Assembly: GCA_018398765.1 (NCBI GenBank)
Contig: JAHBMJ010005853.1
Span: 5,254 to 63,012 of the forward strand
Origin: Chromera velia
Lineage: Eukaryota > Sar > Chromeraceae
Direction: 5' to 3'
DNA length: 57,759 nt
Shown here: positions 12,701 through 23,152 of the stretch, piece after piece
Layout: each line of letters starts with the position of its first letter
How positions within the stretch are numbered: position 1 is the stretch's first letter
Notes under the pieces: model-generated
Seen by the model: only the letters and a program-made list of their open reading frames with translations
The model's database searches: none
Told to the model about the DNA's origin: nothing
Translations under genes and position numbers: made by a program

Positions 12701-13256
12701 GGGGTGGGGGGCTGCACCAAGAAGCGGAGGGGGGCATCGCGAGGTTAAATTAGTCCAAAAGCAAAACACCTTCACTTGACAGAATTCACATGAAAAACAT
12801 AAAAAAAGCACATCTGTCCACTTCTGGGGATATACGGGGAAGAGAACAGCTCGAGTGTGCTGCTTTATCGATATATTAACAATAAAAAAAAGTGAAATAC
12901 CACAGTCTGATTTAGAGACCGGAAGACCCAGTTCCCAGAGCCGCTCTTTCTTTTCGGACTTTGCGCTAAGACTACATTCTCATAGAAAGTCTCATAAACT
13001 CACCTTCAGAAAGAGCCCGGGACTGAGAAAGTAAGGACGAGGAAGGGCGGGCACCAGTTTGAAGAAGCGTCTTCACTGTGCCGTCTCCTTCTCCCGTCTC
13101 CTTGGTAATCGCCACGAGAGAAGTCTCATTCTTGGACACCGATAGAGATGGATGTGGCAAAGACGCAGACGACAAGTAGAGACAGAGAGCCGCAGCCAGC
13201 AGAGAATATACTATCATACTTGCGAACTTCAATTGGACCACGTGTAAGTTTCTCAT
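6657..13256 (-). CDS. Signal peptide, two PPC-like beta domains and first membrane module of a modular multi-pass protein
   Basis: Exons supported by splice sites and phases: 13256-13004 (hydrophobic signal peptide, ends phase 1 at G|GTGAGT); 12711-12475 and 12213-11991 (PPC-like domain 1); 11187-10946 and 10674-10452 (domain 2); a large exon from about 10215 to 7361 (donor CAG|GTCAGT); and 7154-6657 (acceptor TTGCAG|GTC, stop TGA). Each beta domain carries the pattern HDTI, DRF, G-x-W-x-G-x-T-E-D-A, F-S-H-C-G-G, P-G-V-W-F, V-D-T-C-S-G, then V/M-I-G-V-L-S-G-A-G-C and FNLTV, like bacterial pre-peptidase C-terminal (PPC) domains. The large exon encodes membrane helices, a cytosolic Pro/Glu-rich part, then LHLDDLP, RRLLPRGFLRKEAE, LNRVWWH, a helix, an extracellular-type loop with AVILRKPNG, and a last helix. 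The final exon gives an LVNP helix-loop-helix. Domain 1 needs a one-base shift near 12650. The link between 10452 and about 10215 is unresolved. Predicted to be a surface protein; function unknown. Confidence 0.65.
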
Positions 13257-13259
13257 TCA

Positions 13260-14075
13260 CCCGCTTTTGGTAAAGCAAGTTGCTAATACCGTCTCGACTC
13301 GAGCTGCGGACAGAAAAGCTGTAATATAGAGATCGGAAAAGCTCCAAACGTCTTAGATAAACAAGGGAAGTACCACTAGCTCTTGCAAGCTGTGGCAGCA
13401 GGTATCCAGACGCATATCAGTTGAGGGAACAAGGAGAGGTTCATGATCGTGCTTCGGTGTCGCAACGCCGGGCCGCGTCGCCTGAATGCACCCCGGCCCG
13501 CGCGCCGAGCTCCCATATGCGCTGGCGGCCCTGTATACGCCATTGTACGCCCTTTAGGCTGGAGCTTAGTTGGCTTGAACAGCAAGTTAGGCTTTATGTT
13601 TTCTTTTTAAACACTTTGAATTGTACGTAGTTAGCATGTTTGTATGCCTTGTTCTCTATACTGGTGACGTTTTTTCTAATTCTCTTCTGTTTGGTTCGTG
13701 AAGGTTATGTTTTCTATGCGCGTGTTCTTTTTTAGTGTGTTTTGTTCTTTGGTGTTTTCTCGTAATGCACCATCATCTTTTCACCCAGGTTTTCACTCGA
13801 TAAATCCGGTTATCGCTCATGCCAAGTCACTCGGTTTTCCCGTATTTTTGCTCGATTATATGCTTAATATTTCATTCATCGATTGCGGCTCTAGTTGCGG
13901 CCCAGGCTTCTCCATGTGGAAAGCCGCCCTAGCTTATATGTCTGGCTGGTGACTCTGATATTCTACTTACCATGCAGTTTAGTTGTACGTACATTCTGTC
14001 AAAACTTAAATTCACTGGTGTTTTATACCGGGCGGTAAACTGTTTTTTTTTTCTTTTCTTTTTTTTATGGTAATC
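13260..14075. other. Region upstream of the modular protein; one short orphan open frame
   Basis: This lies upstream of the signal-peptide exon and left of the retroelement. A GC-rich patch at about 13450-13560 gives way to T-rich DNA. The only open frame of note, 13698-13952 (+, 84 residues), starts with a hydrophobic stretch and contains a Cys/Gly cluster (DCGSSCGPG). Its codon choice differs from the neighbouring genes and no homology is recognised. It is not claimed as a gene. No TGCATGCA cluster was seen here. Confidence 0.35.
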
Positions 14076-14081
14076 ATCTCA

Positions 14082-14317
14082 AACCTCCCTGAACCTAAGT
14101 TCCACTTGAAAAAATATAATCAAGATGATCTCTATCTGCGATATCGTTTTTCAAAAGACCGTCCATGCTTACGGCATACACAGTGAAGACACCATCCAGA
14201 TATGCGGCTTTAGCTTTCAAGACACCGTAAGTGATCTGCGCCTGCGGCGCGGACTTTCAAGCTAATCTAAAAATGCGGCTTTAACTTTCAAGTGATAGTT
14301 AGGTTCAGGAAGGTCTA
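14082..14317. mobile_element. MITE-like inverted-repeat element
   Basis: Two 16-bp arms form a terminal inverted repeat with one mismatch: ACCTCCCTGAACCTAA at 14083-14098, and the reverse complement of ACCTTCCTGAACCTAA at 14299-14314. The same six bases, ATCTCA, flank the element on both sides (14076-14081 and 14318-14323), as a target-site duplication would. The inside is non-coding and holds a repeated motif (ATGCGGCTTTARCTTTCAAG) near 14201-14221 and 14272-14292. Size and layout fit a short non-autonomous DNA transposon. The superfamily is not assigned. No second copy is seen in this window. Confidence 0.5.
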
Positions 14318-14417
14318 ATCTCATTATCACTAATTATTACCATGTATTTCCACAATTTTTTAGAACTTGAATGAACAGTACAATATCATACTTTTAATCC
14401 ATTTATAGTGATAAAAC

Positions 14418-15511
14418 TTGGAGTCCCATTTTTTAAAAACTGTTGTATTTTGTAGTACGAGGCTATTATACTGTGCTTTTGGTAGTCATATATTATCCTC
14501 TACCCCCCCTCCTTCCCTTTCCCCTTCCGCTGCCCTCTCTCCCTCTCCTTTTATTTCCCCATCTGCTCTTTCCCTTCCTTCCCTCCCTCCATCTTCCGAT
14601 TCCGTTTCTGATGCTCCCTGTCCCTCTCCCTCTTCTCAGTCAGCATGTAGCATGGCCTCTGGGGAATTGTATAAATCTTTTGTTAATCATAGTGACAAGA
14701 AGAAAGGGAGGGGGAACGGTGTGACCATAAGTACGCTCAACATGGGACCCTTAGAAACAAAGTTGGGGGGCGGTTCTCTCGAGAGCTGGCTATCGGATGT
14801 AGATATTGCTGTGATTCCCAAGATTTGCATGCCTACAGGAAAAGTCCGCACGGCCTTCCACTCGGGGGAGAATTTCTCCCACATGGAATGGAAAAGAAGA
14901 AACATGGGGGTTCACTCTAGAGCTGCCAAACGGGATATACGAACAGGGGGTATGTGCATCCTTGTCAGGAGTTCGTTAATTCCTGTTCTCCATCCAACCT
15001 GGGAACCGGTGGGGCCCGACCTGGTCAAACTGATGGTCAGGGTGCAAGAGAAGAAAGGGGGGNGGGGGGGGGGGGGAGGAAAGATAGTCTACGTACCCGA
15101 ACGCTGCACGTCTTCAGTGTGTATCTTCTGCATGCCAATTCGGACCATAGAGGTTCCAGAGAACGGGTAAATGAAGAAAGGGAAGAATTGTTGGAGGCGT
15201 TATGCACTGTCCCCTTATCAGATCTGCGAATGGTGATGGGGGACCTGAATGCACACCTGGCTAGCGAATGCCCAAAAGGTGTCACGTGGGAAAGGGAAAT
15301 AGACACTGAAACCGGGACGGGGCATGAAAGGAATAGGAATGCAGACGGACACTCACTTAAATTCATGCGTAAGTCTCTATGTTCAAATCTTGATGAAGCA
15401 GGTCGTTGGATCCTTCACTCGCTTTGCAAGAAGTCCAACTTCCTGCCAGCCGCCGGTCTGCACCTAAAGGATAAAAGAAAAGGGGTGGAGGTCAGACTGA
15501 CCGGGGCATAG
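14418..15511 (+). pseudogene. LINE endonuclease region, frameshifted
   Basis: Two overlapping open frames (14418-15170 and 14954-15511) together encode an apurinic-endonuclease-like domain. The first gives the N-terminal strands (STLNMG, DIAVIPKI, GGMCILVRSSL, DLVKLMVRV). The second continues with VFSVYLLHAN and MVMGDLNAHL, the equivalent of the G-D-F/L-N catalytic motif. The frame changes in the G homopolymer at 15056-15077, which also holds an N, so part of the break may be a base-calling problem. The usual catalytic Glu is not obvious at the IPKI position. The N-terminal 80 codons are Pro/Ser-rich low complexity. Confidence 0.6.
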
Positions 15512-16659
15512 ACCTTTAAGAGTGGGAAGTCTAAGTCGGTAATTGACATTCCTTTGATTGACCTTCTGCTTCTTTGTTATCTCTCTTCTTACGTGGTCGA
15601 GTCACGTCCGGAGGTTGCAAAGCAGCATGTGGCTGTCTCTCTTTCTCTTGACTTCTCTTCTCCTCCCTCTTCATCTATGTATGAATGTATTTCTGACTCA
15701 TCCCTCTCCCGGCCTCTCTCTCATCTGGGTGAAGTAGGCAGATGTACCCCTGTCTGCGACGATAAGTTGATGGGGGTGGCCCTCTCTCTAAGAGCGTTCA
15801 CAGAGAATGGGGGGCTAGACTTATAGGATGAGGGTTTACGTTAAGCGCAGGAGCGGGGAGACGCTGTTCCTCACTTCTTCGATCCCCTAAAACCTCCGCC
15901 CGAGCCGCCCCCATCAGATGCAGTGTCTTTCTCTCTGACAGAGCAGTTACGACAGTTTTCTGACTTCTGGCAAACATGCCTAGCCAGTACGAATTCCGAA
16001 GGGGTAGGGATGGGAGGCAGAAAGGAAAACAAGAAAGAAAAAAAAGACATAAGTCAACGGGAGTCGTCTCGGCCAGACTGGTGGGATGAGGAATGTTCAG
16101 CTAAACAAAGGGAGGTGAGAGAGGCCGAGAGAGAATGGAAGGACCTGAGAGGAATATGGGGGGCAGATGAAGGTGATCGGGGAGGTCCCACCCAGAGTGC
16201 GAAGCGCAAGCTTAAGTCCCTTCACAGGACAAGGAAGAGACTGTTTGCCCGTAAAGAAACTGAACACGATAACAGGCAAACAGAGAGGTTAGCAAGGGAG
16301 GCTGTGACCGACCCCTTGGCAATTTGGAGGTAGAAGAGAGAAACGAGCAGTACGAGAGGTGGGGGAGACAGACCGACCTCCGCGGCTTTTACCGATTTCT
16401 GGGCCTCTGTATTTAAGGGTGAAGGGCTCCCTCCTCCTCCAGTTGCTTCCCCTGCTTTCTCTCTCTCTTCCTCCCCTCCTCCCCCGGCCTTCTCTTATAA
16501 AAGGATTATCGATGCCTTCCAATCGATCGATACGAGTAAGGCTGATGGAATTGGGAGCGTTTCCCCCAGGCATCTTGACCTTTGTTTCAGCTCCTCTCCC
16601 CTTTCTCGTTTCCTTCTTTTTGTCCTCTTTAATTTATTTCATCGTTATTCCTATTGGCC

Positions 16660-18796
16660 GTCTCTTTGGAATTTGATCCGTGTAGTTCCGGTTCCGAAAG
16701 GCCCCCCCTCTTCTGACTGCTCGGAATGGAGACCTATCCACATTGTGTGTTTGCTTGCAAAACTGTTTGCCCTCCTGATGGACGAGAGATTGAGAGAATA
16801 GACCTCATTAGACAACTGCCAGCTGGGGTTCAGGAAGGGGGTTAGGACCAGGAAGGCCATTACGGCGCTAGCAAGACTCGTAGCGAGCTTCAAAGCCTGG
16901 AAACTCCCCCTTCTGGCTGCGTTCATTGACTTTTCTAAGGCGTTTGATAAGGTCCCTCGAGGTCTGTTGCTGAGACTGCTTCGAGAGGAGGGTGTGTCGG
17001 AATGTGATGCTTTGATAGTGCATGCTATGTACTTTGATGTCTGGGCGAGGGTCGATGGTATAGATAGAGAGATATAAGAAGGGGCGGGGGTGAAACAGGG
17101 TGACCCTCTCTCTCCCCTGCTCTTCTTTCTGTTCATTAATAATCTGCACCGCCACATCCGCCTCTCGGCTTACCGAGAGGATGAGCTCGGGGGGGAAGAG
17201 TCAGAGAAGGATGGAACAGTGTCTGACGAGAGGTCTATAGAAAGTAGAACACGTGACTACCCTTGGGCAGGCAGATTGAGAGGGGTTGGCATTGGGAAGG
17301 GGAACAAGAAGACCGAAGTAGCGGTGAAGAGGAAAAGAGGGAAAGTCAGGGTCAGTCAGGACGATACGATCTGTGTGGGGCCGGAGCCTCTTGAAAGCCT
17401 CGGTTACGCTGACGACCTTGTTCTGTTTAGTCGTTCTTCGCATGAGTTTCAAGCAAGAATGAATAAATTGGCGGAATATTGTCGGACATGGAGCCTCACG
17501 GTCAATTTGAAAAAGACAAAAGTAATGAGGCTTTCCTGCAGCAAGGAGAATATTAGTCAGCCAATCTTCTTTAAAAGGAAGGAAGTCGAGAGAACGGGCC
17601 AGTATAAATATTTAGGCTGCATCTTTTTTGAAAGCGGATCTCTCCGTTCCTCTATGAGACATCGCCTGGGGATAGCAGAGAGGGCACTCGGAGGGGTCAT
17701 TGGGCTCTGTGTTTCTCTTGGTCATCTCTCCCCGACTTCGAAAATTATGCTCTTTTGGGGCCTGTGGATTCCTGTGGCCCTTTACGGGCCAGAAGCGTTT
17801 TCCCTCAGTCAGGCAGATATGAAAGCGTTGGATGATTTGCAACTACGTTTTGTTAGATGGGTTTTCGGCCTTCCCCACAATTTGTTTCGTGTCCCCTCCC
17901 TCTTCATCTCCGGCCTTTGCCCGATACGGGCTATCTTGACTGAAAGAATGGGGTTTTTTTTACGTAGCCTCTCCTTAACATCCCACTATGTGCCCGCTGG
18001 CTTTTTAGATCTCTGCAAAGACGGCCTTTATGGCGATTGGTGGAGGTCCGTCAAGCTGTTGGTAGGACCTTTTGCTCCTGAACTCTTCTCTGTCGAGGAG
18101 GTGCCTTCGGGCTCGGGAGAGAAAGCTGCATTAAAAAGAAAGCTCGCGGTAGAAGGGAGAGGTAGGGAGGCATAAGAATGGTTGGACGACTGGTTTGTAG
18201 CTACCTCCCGGGCCGTTCTTTGCAAAAAGAGGGCCGGCAGGGCAGGGGAAGACAGGCAGGATGGGAGGGGGTTTTCCCTAACGGAGTGAAGCCTTCGGTC
18301 TTCCAAGTCAAACATCCGTCTAGACAGCGCTTGGCCCGTCTTGTCATGGGAGGATGGACCGGCTCAAGCGGGCGGCGTGTTCCTATGGTTTGACCTCTCC
18401 CTAGGAGGCTGCTCTGTTGGGAAGCCAACGTTAGGCCGATTGCCCATGCACTGTTGGAGGGGGGGGCGGGGAGTTCCGCACGGGGAGGTAGAGATGGTTT
18501 GCGAGCACTGCCCCCTCGATTTGCATGGTTGTGGCCATCTGAATGATGTTGTCCATAAGTTGAGTGAATGCAAAGGGACCAAAGGGGAAAGGAGACGCAT
18601 GAATAGACTTTTGGATGAAGTAAGAGACGTTTGCTCTAAGTCGGACTTGATTGTGTGGGCACAACAAATGGCTAAGCAGCAGTTGGGATGGGGTGTGAGC
18701 GAAAATGAGAAGAAAGTGAGGGAGATCTTCACACTTCTCCTCGAAAAGCACCCTGTTGCAGGTGCACGAGCGATCTCCGATTGCCTTCGTAAGTAG
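16660..18796 (+). pseudogene. LINE reverse transcriptase and C-terminal region, interrupted
   Basis: Translating 16660-17100 gives RT landmarks: a PVPKGPPSSDCSEWRPI block, QLGFRKG, then AAFIDFSKAFDKVPRG (first catalytic Asp). Stop codons at about 16801 and 17076 break it. The open frame 17090-18175 continues with KQGDPLSPLLFFLFINNL and the catalytic LGYADDLVLFSRS at about 17398-17436, then a thumb-like region. The frame 18341-18796 supplies the terminal Cys/His cluster. The order is that of a LINE ORF2. At least two stops and one frame change mean no intact product. The clade was not assigned. Confidence 0.75.
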
Positions 18797-18836
18797 CTGT
18801 ATGTATTCCCTCAGTCTGTCCTTCTTTCTCTTTTCT

Positions 18837-18846
18837 TCCTTCCTTC

Positions 18847-18877
<31 letters not shown>

Positions 18878-18934
18878 TCCTTCTTTCTTTTTCAGTCTGT
18901 CCTTCTTTCTCTTTTCTTCCTTTTTTTTTTTTTT

Positions 18935-18969
<35 letters not shown>

Positions 18970-19100
18970 CTTCTTTCTTTCTTTTTCTTTTTCCCTCACT
19001 TCCTCTCACTCTTTCCCCGTCGTTGTTCATTCTTGACGACCGTACTTGTTTTTGAGGGGAATATTTCGTTATGTCAGTCCGAGTCACTGTGTGTTTTATC

Positions 19101-19147
<47 letters not shown>

Positions 19148-19148
19148 G
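18837..19148 (+). repeat. CTTT arrays followed by a TGAT array
   Basis: Runs of CTTT with T and C interruptions (18837-18990) are followed by about 12 copies of TGAT (19099-19148). They lie just after the last LINE coding frame, so they are likely part of its 3' untranslated region or later expansions in it. The long Lys/Arg/Glu or Phe/Leu/Ser open frames across them are artefacts of the repeat. Confidence 0.8.
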
Positions 19149-20167
19149 GAACAAACAAGGTGGAACGGAATCAATCGGGGGGTAAGCGAAAAGCATATGG
19201 GGGGGAAACGCAAGACGGACGACCCCATGAGGCCCAGGCTGCGGGGCTTGGAAGGCACCCCTCACGTGAGCGCGGGAGGCGGTGGGAGGTGACGGGCTCG
19301 AGCTTACACGGGTATGGGGGGGCACGCGGGGCGCTCGTGCTCGTACGGTTCACAAGCGGGTCTGCAAGCGGGGTGCATACTACGTGCGGCTTCTCCGTTT
19401 TTCTCCCTTTTTCTCCCCTTTTTGAATTTCTTTATCATGCTTACTACTAGTAATTTCACTCCCCTGGAAAACAAGTCGTGCCTTAGGGATGAACCGACCG
19501 AACTGACTGAACTGACTGTACTGATCGAACTGCAGGAACTGAATTGAGAGAGAAACCTTTGCTTGTACGTCTTCGGCAGAAAAGATAGGGAATCAAAGGA
19601 GATTGGGAGTTTTGATCTTTTTCTCTCTCCGTCTCCTTCCGTTCCGCCTTGGATGATTTTCTTTAGAGGTCATCTGACAGACCTCTAACTGACATGAAGT
19701 GACAGAAGGAATCTCACTGGCCCGTGACCCTTGGGGAAAAAAAACAACACAGAAACAGAGGAGTCCGTCTCCGTCCTTTCTGTTCCCCCTGAGGTATTTG
19801 TGTTTTCCCTTTCCTTCTCGTTTCCCCCTCCGCTTGGGCGTGCCAGTGCTGTTTTGGCGCTTTGATCGGTCATGGGGACCCTCTTCTGGGTGAAATGCAG
19901 GCAGTCCTCGATCGTCTCAGGGGTGGGATAGAGAGCGTGTTGTAACTCAGCCTGTAAGAGAACTACCAGATGAAGCAAAAGCCTGTTTGCTTAGAGGTGG
20001 AGCCACCCTCCACTTCCATCCGCCTCCTCACCCCTGTCAGGCTCCCATTGATTCAATTTACCCCAGTGGGGCCTAAGTCGAAAGTTTCACTCTATGTATG
20101 ACGCTCTAGGTTGGCCAAAGTCTATACGGCTCACCGGCTTTAATCCCATACATCATCATCATCATCA

Positions 20168-20840
20168 GTTCTTAGATTCTCTGAACACTTTGATACAAAA
20201 TTGTATCAAAAAAGATCCCAATAAAATCAAAAATTAATAGTTGATGATTTGAAGCAAATTCAAGCAATCTAAGAGCTACATCCAGTACTGTTATTTTGAT
20301 TGATTTATCAGTCTTTCCTGTATACTGGGCTACCTTTTTATTGCATGGTATCAAAACATATGAAATCCAATTCCACAAGAAAGTGGCATTCAATTCCACG
20401 AGATTGCTCTCACTGTCTCTCACAGCAGCATAACTAGGCAATCGACTACGTGTCGTGTCCTGGGTTGTCCTGTGTATAAACTAATCCTTTTCATGCAATG
20501 TCTTACATCCCTCCTCAGCCCTCTGTTCTTCCTCATGCTCTTAGCATGCTCCCCTCATTTCACCTGCATGTCTATGGTTCCTCCCCCCCTCCTCATTTCT
20601 TCATTCTTTTGTCTGGCTAAGCATCCTCCCAACAGCTTGCATTCTTTTGTGACTTGCAGTCACCCAGCAGCTTTTCAATCCCGCCTGGAAACAATCCATC
20701 CACCAACCCTTCCCTCCCACCATATCCATTCCCCCAGCCTCCCTTCCAATTTCGTCCTTCAAATTGACGTCAGGCAACTCCCCTCTCCATCGCGATCTGA
20801 CAAGAACGACCACATACACACCCCTCGTCGACAAGCCATC
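20168..20840. other. AT-rich island and 3' flank of the minus-strand gene
   Basis: The part from 20168 to about 20440 is AT-rich and non-coding, as at other gene 3' ends here. From 20440 to 20840 the sequence is pyrimidine-rich with no domain-bearing frame, and it is probably the 3' UTR of the minus-strand gene whose stop is at 20841. Confidence 0.45.
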
Positions 20841-22903
20841 TTAGTAGCTGAGATTGATGAGGTTCTGCACTGCAGGATCGAGTTGCTCGGGAATATTCGG
20901 ACAATTCGGGGGTGGCGGTCTCTTGGGAAAGAAGGACGTGTCGGGGGGAGGGGGCACCTGATCGAGGCCTGCGAACTGCTCTCGCAAATTCGCGTTGTTC
21001 TGCAGGGCCTCCTGGGTCGGGGTCTGATCGGCAGGCACCACAAAACGGCCCTGGACGCCCCCGAAACATGCGTGGCAGATGTTTACCACACAGGCGAGAA
21101 AACGGAGTCTGTGTTCCATTTTGGCTTCCTGGATGTTTGCTTTGTACAGGTCGGTTTCGCTGTGTACGTCTGCCACCTTCGAGTCAAAGTGCGCTCTAAT
21201 CGGCCTCTTAGCGTCCCTCTCCCACTGTTGTAGAGGGGCCTCCCGCCGTGCGTGCGCACTGTCCTCTCCACTGAGAGCCCCCGAGACGCGGTCTTTTAAT
21301 TCCTTCGCCCCTGCCTCTTTGTGGACTGCCTGGGCTATGGAGTTACTGTAGTCGGCGGCGGGGGTGACTGGCGGGAGGGTCTGGAGGATTGAGAGAAGTT
21401 CGGCTGAGGGAAAGGGGGCAGGGGGGTGGGAGAAGACCTCAATGGCGGTCGGAGAGTAAGATGAAGATACCGAAAAAGGGGGGGGTGCTTGTGAGGCTGC
21501 GGCAAAAGGTGGGGGTGCTTGTGAGGCAGCAGCAAAAGGTGGTGGGGCCTGCGAGGAGGCGGCAAAAGGCGGGGAGGCCTGTGACAGACTCGGGGGTGGG
21601 GGGGTCTGCACGGAGACAGACTCGTCGGCTTGACCAGCTTCGCGGACTGCACTCTGAAGCTTCTTCCTCTCGCGCTCGATGTCTCGACACATCTCCTCCC
21701 ACTTCTCCCTCTCCTTCTCGAGACCTTTTCCACCTTTTCATGCGCTCTGTTCCACTTTTCCTGAATCTTTTCCTGCGTGTGGGCCCATTCACGAATGGAC
21801 TCATCGACACTTCTTTGTGCTTCCCTTTGTACCTGCTCTCTTCTCTTCACCTCACTCTTCTCTCTCTCGTGCTCTGCCTTCTGTCTCTCCTCCCATCCCT
21901 CTCTCTCGCTTCTTGCCCCTTTGAGCCTCGTGTCCATGCGAGAGAGCGCGTCTCGAACCGGGCCTGCCAGGCGCCTGTGTGCGTCGTTCAGGATTCTTTG
22001 CGGACCTCTCTTTTCGTCCTCAATCGGTTGGAGGAAAGAACGTTCTTGGTTCCTGAACTGACTCACGGCAGACTATGATTTTCTTTTCACGCTCTCGGTC
22101 TGCGCGTCGAAGTCATTTTCAGTCTGGTGATACAGTGCTTTGGTGATTTGATGCATCTGATGCGCTGTCTGCGTGAAATTCGGAACAGATCCATCTTTGA
22201 TGCCCAGACACTCACTCAGAATCCCAAGCTGCGGCTGGCTGAAGGGAGAATCAGTTGCAGGAAGAAAGAACTCGTGTATCATTTTGATGGTGGCTTTGGG
22301 ATCCCCCCCCTTCCCACTCTGCCATGCTGCAGTGGCCTGGTTGTGAATTTTGGTCAGTCCGAGAAACCATGCATGGCACATCTCTTCCACCGTCACGCAC
22401 TTCCCCCTCCAATCCGTTCGTGCAAGCCACTGGAGGCTGAACCCTTCTCTCTCAGGGTCGCACTGCCTCCGCCGATCGCACCACATCTCGAGGTCTGTGT
22501 CTCTTTCCCATTCTGATCTAAAGGTTTCGATTGGAATGACTCTGCGAGTTAATGAACATGCAAGACAGATGAAAACGATCACTCCGACCAAACAAATCGA
22601 AAGCACGGTAGCGGTCACACCGTCCAGGCCCATGCCTCTTCGACCGGCTTCAACAAAAGTCACGTAAAAAGTGATGATTGAAATCACAACAGCCAGGATG
22701 GACAGCACCCTGAGAATGTGGCACCAAGTCCGTGCCTGCTGCCAGAAGCGAACCGCTCTCTGCCGGACTACTTTTCCTGTGCTCCTGAAAACCACGCACT
22801 CGTCAATCCACTGCTCTGACTCGTCATCGTTCGCTCTCGTCACCCTGCCTTCGAATTTTGGGGGTAGCTCTCCTTCTTGTGCTGCTCCCCGCTGTTGCAG
22901 CAT
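20841..22903 (-). pseudogene. Disrupted gene for a two-helix membrane protein with coiled coil and Pro-rich repeats
   Basis: Reading right to left: an N-terminal soluble part; two hydrophobic helices (around LRVLSILAVVISIITF and VLSICLVGVIVFICLAC); a soluble domain; a long charged coiled coil; a repeat of a ten-residue unit, S-Q-A-P-P-P-F-A-A-A, about four times (30-bp DNA repeat, about 21478-21590); and a C-terminal region ending at 20841. Two breaks interrupt it. An in-frame TAG lies at 22073-22075, after which the same frame continues open with SAVSQFRNQERSF. A one-base shift near 21720-21730 moves the coiled coil into another frame, where it resumes as EKEREKWEEMCRDIERER. The TAG could instead be the end of an intron (acceptor TCATAG), so the gene may be alive with an unseen intron and an assembly error. 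An alternative start at 22938 would begin MGAGASYALCC, a typical lipidated N-terminus, but in another frame. No family recognised. Confidence 0.55.
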
Positions 22904-23091
22904 AGTGCATAGCTGGCCCCTGCACCCATTTTCGTCGTTCGAAGGTTCGCTATCCGATCCTGTGGAGATTCGAAACGCAGTCGTCTAAGTGTGGAGTTTA
23001 AGAACCTTCGACTGAAAGCTCGAACGCTCAGTACCGCTGGTGTGGTGTGAGTCTGCTCTTGCACTATCTACCCGTCCAATACAGTTCATAT

Positions 23092-23152
23092 GCACTATAT
23101 ATATAGCTCATGCAGGAGATGGGCTATAGCTATATATATATAGTGCATGCAT
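23092..23152 (-). promoter_or_regulatory. Probable core promoter: TATA tracts and TGCATGC in an inverted repeat
   Basis: Two arms, GCACTATATATATAGCT at 23092-23108 and AGCTATATATATATAGTGC at 23128-23146, form an inverted repeat that places a TATA tract on each side. A TGCATGC copy (23144-23150) abuts the right arm, and more CATGCA-type motifs follow to 23180. The minus-strand gene start (22903) lies about 230 bases downstream. The arrangement matches the other promoters proposed here. The symmetrical layout could serve both directions. Confidence 0.4.

Larger units (their letters stand above)
14418..20167 (+). mobile_element. Decayed non-LTR retrotransposon (LINE)
   Basis: A single-strand series of broken frames carries LINE landmarks in order: an endonuclease-like part (GVTISTLNMG near 14722, DIAVIPKI near 14801, GGMCILVRS near 14947, MVMGDLNAHL near 15232), a reverse transcriptase, and a C-terminal Cys/His cluster (CEHC...H...H...C near 18500-18570). 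Frameshifts, stop codons and an N in a G run at 15063 break it, so it cannot be active as written. The 3' part holds CTTT arrays (18837-18990) and a TGAT array (about 19099-19148). It then has non-coding DNA ending in a CAT/TCA repeat at about 20151-20167, which resembles the short-repeat 3' tail of many LINEs. The 5' limit and the assignment of 19150-20167 to this element are inferences. Confidence 0.7.

Noticed and set aside
18756-19258. Lys-rich and Phe/Ser-rich frames
   Set aside because: They are products of the CTTT and TGAT arrays downstream of the LINE.
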